The position numbers and the translations under genes are program-made. The notes beneath the pieces were generated by a model. The model searched no databases. It was not told the DNA's origin and was given only the letters and a program-made list of their open reading frames with translations. From Actinobacteria bacterium RBG_16_64_13 (lineage in GTDB: Bacteria; Actinomycetota; Thermoleophilia; RBG-16-64-13), in the NCBI GenBank assembly GCA_001768675.1, contig MELN01000021.1:14209-24257 (forward strand): DNA of 10,049 nucleotides, read 5' to 3'. Of this stretch, positions 1 through 5,433 are shown piece after piece. The stretch's first letter is position 1, and every line of letters begins with the position of its first letter.

Positions 1-2
1 GA

Positions 3-827
3 AAGGTCGACCCGCGCGCAGGAAAGGGGTCCAAGCTGTACGTACAACCAGCAGAGTTGGCCCGCAAGCTTGTCAAGGAGATGGAGGACCACAAGGTCTC
101 GCGGCCCACGCATGTATCGGTGAGCAACCGGTACACCATCTTTCTCTGCCCGGAGGACTACGAGCGGCTGAGCCAGCGCATGGGTGAGCTGACGGCCAAA
201 CTGGAACGTCATCTCTCCAAGCACGTGCGGACCAAGAGGTACGAGATCCCGGACGAAGTCATGGTCGAGATGGTACTGGACGATGACCTCAAGCTGGGGC
301 ACTTCGGCATCCTCGCCCAACGGGAGGCCCCCGGGTTCGTCGAGGAAGTCCCGCCGCTCCGCGTCCGCCAGGATCCACCGCTTCGCGGGGAGCGTGCGGC
401 TCCGGCGCCTCCCGAGCCGGCGGCCGTGCCTCTCGCCGGGCGCGCCGCGCCGGTAGTCGCCGAGCGCCCAAAGCTGGCCCGCAAGGACCCGGAGAGCGGG
501 TCGACCATGATCATCGCGCCCGCGGACGCCACGGACTACGGCCTAGCCAGGCAGACCATCGTGATACGGGCGGGCAATCGCGTACGGGAGTTCACGCAAG
601 GGCGCGTGATCGTCGGCAGGGCGCGCGACGCCGATTTTCGGATAGACAACCCGGACGTCTCGCGGAGGCACGCGGTGATCTCCTGGTCCAAAGGAAGCGT
701 GGTGCTGGAGGATCTCGGCTCCACCAACGGCACCATGGTCAACGGCTACCCCGTGTCGAGCGCGGTTGTCGGACCCGACGACGACATCGTCATAGGTGAC
801 TGCCGCATGCGTGTGGAAGCCTGCTAG
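3..827 (+). CDS. fhaA: FhaA, DUF3662 + FHA-domain phosphothreonine reader (5' partial)
   Basis: Cytoplasmic adaptor of the PknB pathway. In mycobacteria FhaA uses its FHA domain to bind the phosphorylated pseudokinase domain of the lipid II flippase-like protein MviN, limiting peptidoglycan synthesis (known of the family). Residues are counted from the codon at position 3. Residues 10-105 match the FhaA N-terminal domain (DUF3662), with VQPAELARKLVKEMEDH near the start and an S-N-x-Y-T-I-F-L-x-P-E-D-Y block. A Pro/Ala-rich linker follows (about 115-160). The FHA domain covers about 186-272 and keeps the phosphothreonine-pocket residues: GR at 205-206, SRRH at 220-223 and STNGT at 240-244. The frame is open to the window edge, and the DUF3662 signature begins before the TTG at 57, so that TTG is internal and perhaps 15-25 N-terminal residues are missing. 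It ends 23 bp before fhaB. Family assignment is secure. Confidence 0.93.
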   Translation, partial: KVDPRAGKGSKLYVQPAELARKLVKEMEDHKVSRPTHVSVSNRYTIFLCPEDYERLSQRMGELTAKLERHLSKHVRTKRYEIPDEVMVEMVLDDDLKLGHFGILAQREAPGFVEEVPPLRVRQDPPLRGERAAPAPPEPAAVPLAGRAAPVVAERPKLARKDPESGSTMIIAPADATDYGLARQTIVIRAGNRVREFTQGRVIVGRARDADFRIDNPDVSRRHAVISWSKGSVVLEDLGSTNGTMVNGYPVSSAVVGPDDDIVIGDCRMRVEAC

Positions 828-840
828 CGCATGGGCATCG

Positions 841-846
841 AAGGAG
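841..846 (+). promoter_or_regulatory. Shine-Dalgarno site of fhaB
   Basis: AAGGAG lies 4 bases before the ATG at 851. It is the strongest ribosome binding site in the window and fixes the fhaB start. It sits in the 23-bp gap after fhaA, so fhaB can be initiated independently rather than only by coupling. Confidence 0.8.
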
Positions 847-850
847 ACCT

Positions 851-1354
851 ATGCTGCAAATAGTCCTCCTGGCGGGGAAGTTCGCCTTTCTCATCATCCT
901 CTACCTGTTCATCTACCGGGTGGTGCGTTCGAGCACGCGTGAGCTGAGGATGTCCGCCCCGGGGGCCGGCAAGCAGCAATGGTCCGAAGCCGGTGGGACC
1001 CTGGTCCCAGGCGGCGGGCCGGCGGCGGTCGCCGCGACTTCGGCGGACAGCGGGACGTGGGCCCTCATCGTCGAGAAGAGCCCCAGCGTGCAAGCGGGCA
1101 CTGTGTTCGCGTTTCCGCCGGGAGTGCACGCGATCGCGGGCCGCTCTTCCGACATGGATATCTACCTCGACGACACGTTCGTCTCGTCCAAGCATGCACT
1201 CTTCGAGACCACGCCGAGCGGGCTGCAGGTGGAGGATCTCCACAGCACGAACGGCACCCAGGTGAACGGCGCCGAGGTCGCCGGCACCAGGTTGCTGAAG
1301 GTGGGCGACCGGGTCGAAGTGGGCGACACGATCTTCAAGGTGGAGGTGCGGTAG
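851..1354 (+). CDS. fhaB: FhaB (FipA-like), membrane-anchored FHA-domain protein
   Basis: 167-residue phosphothreonine-binding adaptor, close to the 155 aa of M. tuberculosis FhaB, also called FipA, which links PknA/PknB signalling to the divisome (known of the family). One hydrophobic N-terminal segment (about residues 2-22) is followed by basic residues (R23, R26, R30), predicting a signal anchor with the rest in the cytoplasm. A flexible Gly/Ala/Ser linker spans about 35-68. The FHA domain occupies about 70-167 with GR at 97-98, SSKH at 112-115 and STNGT at 132-136, so the pThr pocket looks intact. The ATG has a good AAGGAG site. Its TAG stop overlaps the pstP GTG start by one base (TAGTG), implying coupled translation of reader and phosphatase. 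The assignment rests on domain layout and position and is confident. Confidence 0.94.
   Translation: MLQIVLLAGKFAFLIILYLFIYRVVRSSTRELRMSAPGAGKQQWSEAGGTLVPGGGPAAVAATSADSGTWALIVEKSPSVQAGTVFAFPPGVHAIAGRSSDMDIYLDDTFVSSKHALFETTPSGLQVEDLHSTNGTQVNGAEVAGTRLLKVGDRVEVGDTIFKVEVR
1342..1346 (+). promoter_or_regulatory. Shine-Dalgarno site deciding the pstP GTG start
   Basis: GGAGG sits 7 bases before the GTG at 1354, inside the end of fhaB. With the TAGTG stop-start overlap, it favours GTG 1354 over any upstream in-frame start. Upstream starts would give an Arg-rich extension overlapping fhaB in another frame and absent from PP2C phosphatases. Confidence 0.7.
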
Positions 1355-2742
1355 TGCAGCTTCGAGCCGGGGTAGCCAGCGACCGTGGCCTCGTTCGTCC
1401 GGCCAACGAGGATTCGTTCTTCCTTCGGAACGGGCTGTACGCGGTGTGCGACGGCATGGGAGGCGCACGCGGCGGAGAAGTGGCTTCGCAGATGGCCTGC
1501 CTGGGGCTTCTGGCCCTCAATCCGGCTTCGGCCGGACCGCAAGACCTGCGCGCGGCCATTTCGAACACCAACCACGCCATCGTCCAGCGCAGTGTCGCGG
1601 AGGAGCATCTGGTGGGAATGGGCACCACGCTCACGACGGTCCTGATGCGAGACGGGCACCTCACCCTGGCGCACGTCGGCGATTCCCGCGCGTACCTACT
1701 GCACGGCGGCATTCTGACCCAACTCACCGAGGACCACTCCTGGGTGGGTGAGATGGTGCGCCGGGGAGAGCTGACACCGGCTCAAGCGGCGGTGCATCCT
1801 CACAGGAGTGTCATCACGCGGGCCCTTGGCACCGATGGCGAGCTCGCCCCCGACCTGGCCGAGATGCCGGTCATGGTGGGTGACCGCATCGTGCTGTGCA
1901 GCGATGGTCTCACCGGAATGGTCTCCGACGCCGAGATAGCCGAGCTGCTCGGTCGCGACGAGGACCCGCAGAGGGCGGCCGAACTGCTGGTGAAGGCTGC
2001 CCTGGCCGGTGGTGGCGAGGACAACGTGACCGTGGTGGTCATCGACGTTCTGGAGGCTGTTGGCAAGAGCGGCGATGAGCCGCAGGAAGCGCCCGCCCCG
2101 TTCGCCGACCAGATCCTCTTCGGTCCGAGCGACCGCGGCGGTCACGGCGTGGCGGCGTCACATAGAGGCAGACGAGCGGGCGCGGCAGTCCGCGAGCGTC
2201 TAAGCCGGCGGAGCATCCCCGTCGTGCGCCCCGGCGGGTCTGCACCGGAAGCCGAGACGTCTCCGGGCGTGGATGCGTCCGAGGCTGCGATGGGACACAA
2301 GCCTGACCCTGAACCTACACCTCCGGCCGAGCCGGTGGCAGAGCCGGCAGCTCCCTTGAGCGCCGGGCACGTGTCTCCGGCCGCGGCCACCCCGACTGAG
2401 GCCGGCATCTCCGCGGAGCCCGAGAAGAAGCGCAAACGCAGGCCGCGCAAGTCGGTCATTATCGTCATCGCGATCCTGGTGGTGGTGATTCTGGCCGTCG
2501 GCGGGTTTGCCGTCTATAACTCCACCGTGTACTACGTGGGGGTCTACATCGACGGGACCGTGGCTCTGTACCACGGCTTGCCCGGCAGCTTTCTCGGCAT
2601 CGACCTGTCCACGGCAGTCGAGCTGAGTCCCGTGACCTACGCTTCCTTGGCGCTCCACCTCCAACAGCGCATCGACGCACACGACCTGGTCAGCAAGGAG
2701 GACGGGCAGTTGTTCCTCCGGACACTGAGCCCGCAACAGTGA
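1354..2742 (+). CDS. pstP: PstP, membrane PP2C-type Ser/Thr protein phosphatase
   Basis: Metal-dependent phosphatase that reverses PknB phosphorylation of the kinase and its cell-wall substrates (known of the family). 462 residues from GTG 1354, whose product begins MQLRAGVASDRGLVRPANED as PP2C proteins do. The catalytic domain spans about 1-235 and holds the PP2C motifs: NED at 18-20, DGMGG 33-37, GTT 90-92, GDSRAY 109-114, SDGL 183-186 and GGGEDN 219-224, so the Asp metal ligands D33, D184 and D223 are present. A disordered Pro/Ala/Glu linker follows (about 236-355). A basic KKRKRRPRK patch stands before one transmembrane helix (about 368-387). A small external domain of about 75 residues starts with a YYVG-x3-DG motif, as in mycobacterial PstP. 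The frame stays open back to 979, but that extension overlaps fhaB and is not credible. The stop overlaps the rodA start by 4 bp (GTGA). Confidence 0.95.
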   Translation: MQLRAGVASDRGLVRPANEDSFFLRNGLYAVCDGMGGARGGEVASQMACLGLLALNPASAGPQDLRAAISNTNHAIVQRSVAEEHLVGMGTTLTTVLMRDGHLTLAHVGDSRAYLLHGGILTQLTEDHSWVGEMVRRGELTPAQAAVHPHRSVITRALGTDGELAPDLAEMPVMVGDRIVLCSDGLTGMVSDAEIAELLGRDEDPQRAAELLVKAALAGGGEDNVTVVVIDVLEAVGKSGDEPQEAPAPFADQILFGPSDRGGHGVAASHRGRRAGAAVRERLSRRSIPVVRPGGSAPEAETSPGVDASEAAMGHKPDPEPTPPAEPVAEPAAPLSAGHVSPAAATPTEAGISAEPEKKRKRRPRKSVIIVIAILVVVILAVGGFAVYNSTVYYVGVYIDGTVALYHGLPGSFLGIDLSTAVELSPVTYASLALHLQQRIDAHDLVSKEDGQLFLRTLSPQQ

Positions 2743-4010
2743 GTCTGCGTAACCGCGAACTCGTCTTTCTGATCCCGGCGCTGATTCTCACCACCCTGGG
2801 GTTCGCGCTGGTCTACACGCAGAAGGCTTCGTCCCTCACCTGGACGTCGCTCACGTACGGCGCCCTTTTCCTGGTGCTTTTCGTCATCGCCCACCTCGGC
2901 CGCCGGGTGCTCGCCCCCAAAGCCGATCCCTACCTTCTGCCGGTCACGGCCCTTCTCTCGACGCTGGGGCTGGTGGTGCTCTACCGGCTCAACGAGGACC
3001 TAGCCCTCAAGCAGGCCATGTGGCTTGTGGTGGGTCTGGTGGCGTTCCTCCTCGTGCTGGCGTTCGTCCGCGATCTGGAGGTGTTGCGCCGCTATCGCTA
3101 CGTCATCGGCATCGCCGGGTTGCTCCTCTTGCTCGTCACTGCCGTCATCGGACGGGAGATCAACGGAGCCAGACTTTGGGTCGACCTGGGGCCTATCAAC
3201 TTCCAACCCGCGGAATTCGGCAAGATCTTGCTCGTTATCTTCTTTGCCGCCTACCTGGTGGACATCAGGGAGGCGCTCACGGTCAGCACCCGTAGAGTGC
3301 TTGGAGTGCCGCTCCCTCCCTTCCGCTATCTGGCTCCGCTTCTCACCATCTGGGCCCTCTCGATGGCTCTCATGATCTTCATGAAAGACCTGGGGACGAG
3401 CCTGCTGTTCTTCGGAGCCCTGCTGGCTCTGCTGTATGTGGCCACGGGCCGCTTCTTCTACGTGTTGGTAGGTCTGGTTCTGTTCTTTGCAGGCGCGACC
3501 CTGCTCTATTTCGTCTTCCCTCACGTGCAGACGAGGGTTGATATCTGGCTGGACCCCTGGCAAGACGCGAGCGGCAGGGGCTATCAGATCGTCCAGTCCC
3601 TCTTCGCGCTTGCCGCCGGCGGTCTCTTCGGCCGTGGCCTTGGCGAGGGCTACCTCACGCTTCAATCGGGGAACACCATCATCCCCAACCTGGAGACCGA
3701 CTTCATCTTCTCGGCCATCGGCGAAGAGCTGGGCCTGGTAGGTGCGGTGGGGATCATCCTCCTCTACCTGATCTTCACCTATCGCGGCTTCCGGGTGGCC
3801 GTGCGGGCCCGGGACGACTTCTCGCGCCTGCTGGCGACGGGGCTCATCAGCATCTTCGCTTTGCAGGCTTTTCTTATCATGGGGGGGGTCATCAAGTTGA
3901 TCCCTCTAACCGGGATCACCTTGCCCTTCGTCAGCTACGGGGGCAGTTCCATCGTGGCCAACTTCGTGCTACTGGCTTTGTTCTTGCGCATGAGCGACAG
4001 GGCGGCCTAG
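2739..4010 (+). CDS. rodA: RodA/FtsW-family SEDS peptidoglycan glycosyltransferase
   Basis: Polytopic membrane enzyme that polymerises lipid II into glycan strands, working with a class B PBP, here the adjacent pbpA. 423 residues and about ten hydrophobic segments. SEDS signatures are present: GARLWVDLGPINFQPAEFGK at 143-162, MKDLGTSLLF at 215-224, ETDFIFSAIGEELG at 319-332 and LPFVSYGGSS at 395-404. D321 of the TDF motif aligns by motif with the catalytic Asp in extracellular loop 4 of characterised RodA/FtsW proteins. I call it RodA rather than FtsW from its place in the pstP-rodA-pbpA-pknB cluster; sequence alone does not separate the two here. The GTG start overlaps the pstP stop and I see no Shine-Dalgarno site, so initiation probably depends on coupling. 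An 8-G run (3881-3888) lies in the coding sequence. Confidence 0.93.
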   Translation: MSLRNRELVFLIPALILTTLGFALVYTQKASSLTWTSLTYGALFLVLFVIAHLGRRVLAPKADPYLLPVTALLSTLGLVVLYRLNEDLALKQAMWLVVGLVAFLLVLAFVRDLEVLRRYRYVIGIAGLLLLLVTAVIGREINGARLWVDLGPINFQPAEFGKILLVIFFAAYLVDIREALTVSTRRVLGVPLPPFRYLAPLLTIWALSMALMIFMKDLGTSLLFFGALLALLYVATGRFFYVLVGLVLFFAGATLLYFVFPHVQTRVDIWLDPWQDASGRGYQIVQSLFALAAGGLFGRGLGEGYLTLQSGNTIIPNLETDFIFSAIGEELGLVGAVGIILLYLIFTYRGFRVAVRARDDFSRLLATGLISIFALQAFLIMGGVIKLIPLTGITLPFVSYGGSSIVANFVLLALFLRMSDRAA

Positions 4011-5405
4011 ATGGACAGACCTCTCCGCCGGCTCTTCTTGTTCTTCGCGCTGCTCTTTGTGGCGCTCTTGGTGCAGCTCACCTACATCCAGGTGTGGGCC
4101 GCGCCGAAGCTCAAGACCAATTCGGCCAACACCAGGGCTATCGAGGCGGAGATGAAGGTGGACCGTGGGACGATCGTGTCTTCCGACGGCGTGGAGTTGG
4201 CGGTGAACCATGTGGACGGCCCGTACTTCCTGCGCGAGTACCCCCAGGGGAGTCTCACTTCGCCCTGGCTGGGCTACAACAGCCTGCGCTACGGCAGGGC
4301 CGGAGTCGAGCGGGTGTACAACGAAGAACTGTCCGGGCAAACGGGCCTTCTGGGCATCACCAGCTACTGGGACGAGCTCCTGGGCCGGGTTCACAAGGGG
4401 GCCGCTCTCAAGCTCACCATCGACATGAAGGTGCAGAGGGCGGCCGCCGAGGCGCTGGGCGACCGCAAAGGGGCGGTGGTCGCCCTCGACCCACGCACCG
4501 GGGCCGTCCTGGCCATGGTCTCGTATCCGCGCTACGACCCCAACGAGATAGATACCCTTTGGAAGGAACTGAACGCAGACCCCGACACGCCGCTCCTCAA
4601 CCGTGCCGCCCAGGGCCTCTATCCTCCGGGGTCGGTGTTCAAGATCGTCGTGGCCGGGGCCGCCCTGCAGATCGGCGCCTTGACCACCAAGACCGAGTTC
4701 GACGACACCGGTAGCGTGACGGCGGGCGGATTCGTGGTGAACAACTACGGAGACCGGGTCTTCGGCCCGCACGACTTCACCGAGGCCTTCGCGAAAAGCA
4801 TCAACACCACCTTCGCGAAGATAGGAGTGGCGCTAGGCGCCGATAATCTGGCCAGCTATGCGGGTGGCTTCGGTTTCAACGAAGACATCCCATGGCCTCT
4901 GAGCCAGGCTCCGAGCTTCTTCCCCGAGGGTGGCGGCTTGGACAAGGCGCACGTGGCCCAGGCGTCCTATGGCCAGGGAGAAGTGCTGGCCACGCCCCTC
5001 CAGATAGCACTCGCGGCGTCCGCCGTCGCCAACGGCGGGCAGATCATGAAGCCCTACTTGGTCGCCCAGGTCCTCGATCAGAACGCGAAGGTGCTCAGAG
5101 AGACAAAAGCTGAGAAATGGCTCAAGCCGATCTCGAGCGAGACCGCGCTCACGTTGCGCGCTCTGATGGTCGAGGTCGTCAAGAACGGAACGGGAACCAG
5201 CGCGGCCCTGAGCGGCGTCCAGGTGGCGGGCAAGACTGGGACCGCCGAAGTGGCCGAAAAGGAGCCGCACGCCTGGTTCGCAGGCTTCGCGCCCGCCGAC
5301 GACCCGCAGGTGGTGGTGGCGGTGCTGGTGGAGAATGCAGGCACCGGAGGCGGCGTGGCAGCCCCGATCGCTCGTGCGGTCATCGCCGCGGCTCTCGGTC
5401 TGTGA
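4011..5405 (+). CDS. pbpA: PbpA, class B penicillin-binding protein (transpeptidase)
   Basis: D,D-transpeptidase that cross-links glycan strands made by its SEDS partner RodA; acts outside the membrane. 464 residues, near the 491 aa of mycobacterial PbpA. An N-terminal anchor helix (about 7-30) is followed by a short dimerisation region with the DRGTI-x2-SDG-x2-LA motif (51-64). The transpeptidase domain (about 150-464) has all active-site motifs: SVFK at 208-211 with nucleophile S208, SIN at 263-265 and KTG at 408-410, plus YGQGEVLATPLQ at 320-331. No PASTA domains are present. The ATG follows the rodA TAG with no gap (TAG|ATG), implying tight coupling and matched stoichiometry with RodA. 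In mycobacteria PbpA is phosphorylated by PknB and needed for normal division and shape (family knowledge; no specific phosphosite is claimed here). Confidence 0.95.
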   Translation: MDRPLRRLFLFFALLFVALLVQLTYIQVWAAPKLKTNSANTRAIEAEMKVDRGTIVSSDGVELAVNHVDGPYFLREYPQGSLTSPWLGYNSLRYGRAGVERVYNEELSGQTGLLGITSYWDELLGRVHKGAALKLTIDMKVQRAAAEALGDRKGAVVALDPRTGAVLAMVSYPRYDPNEIDTLWKELNADPDTPLLNRAAQGLYPPGSVFKIVVAGAALQIGALTTKTEFDDTGSVTAGGFVVNNYGDRVFGPHDFTEAFAKSINTTFAKIGVALGADNLASYAGGFGFNEDIPWPLSQAPSFFPEGGGLDKAHVAQASYGQGEVLATPLQIALAASAVANGGQIMKPYLVAQVLDQNAKVLRETKAEKWLKPISSETALTLRALMVEVVKNGTGTSAALSGVQVAGKTGTAEVAEKEPHAWFAGFAPADDPQVVVAVLVENAGTGGGVAAPIARAVIAAALGL

Positions 5406-5433
5406 TACTCGTTGGTGAGGTAGTATTGCGCGC

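Noticed and set aside
57..59. TTG at 57 as the true fhaA start
   Set aside because: The frame is open back to the window edge and upstream residues (VQPAE before LARKLVKEMED) continue the DUF3662 domain, so the gene is cut by the edge instead.
831..863. Ten-codon mini-ORF between fhaA and fhaB, overlapping the fhaB start
   Set aside because: It has no Shine-Dalgarno site of its own and its sequence is explained by the fhaB ribosome binding site and start; an ATG this close is likely chance.
979..1353. In-frame upstream extension of pstP (start at 979)
   Set aside because: The extension is an Arg/Gly-rich read of fhaB in the wrong frame. PP2C homology begins exactly at GTG 1354, which has a Shine-Dalgarno site and a stop-start overlap.
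5398..5433. Possible promoter before pknB (TAGTAT at 5421-5426)
   Set aside because: Only four of six bases match a -10 box and no -35-like hexamer lies at the right distance; the gap is too short to support a call.
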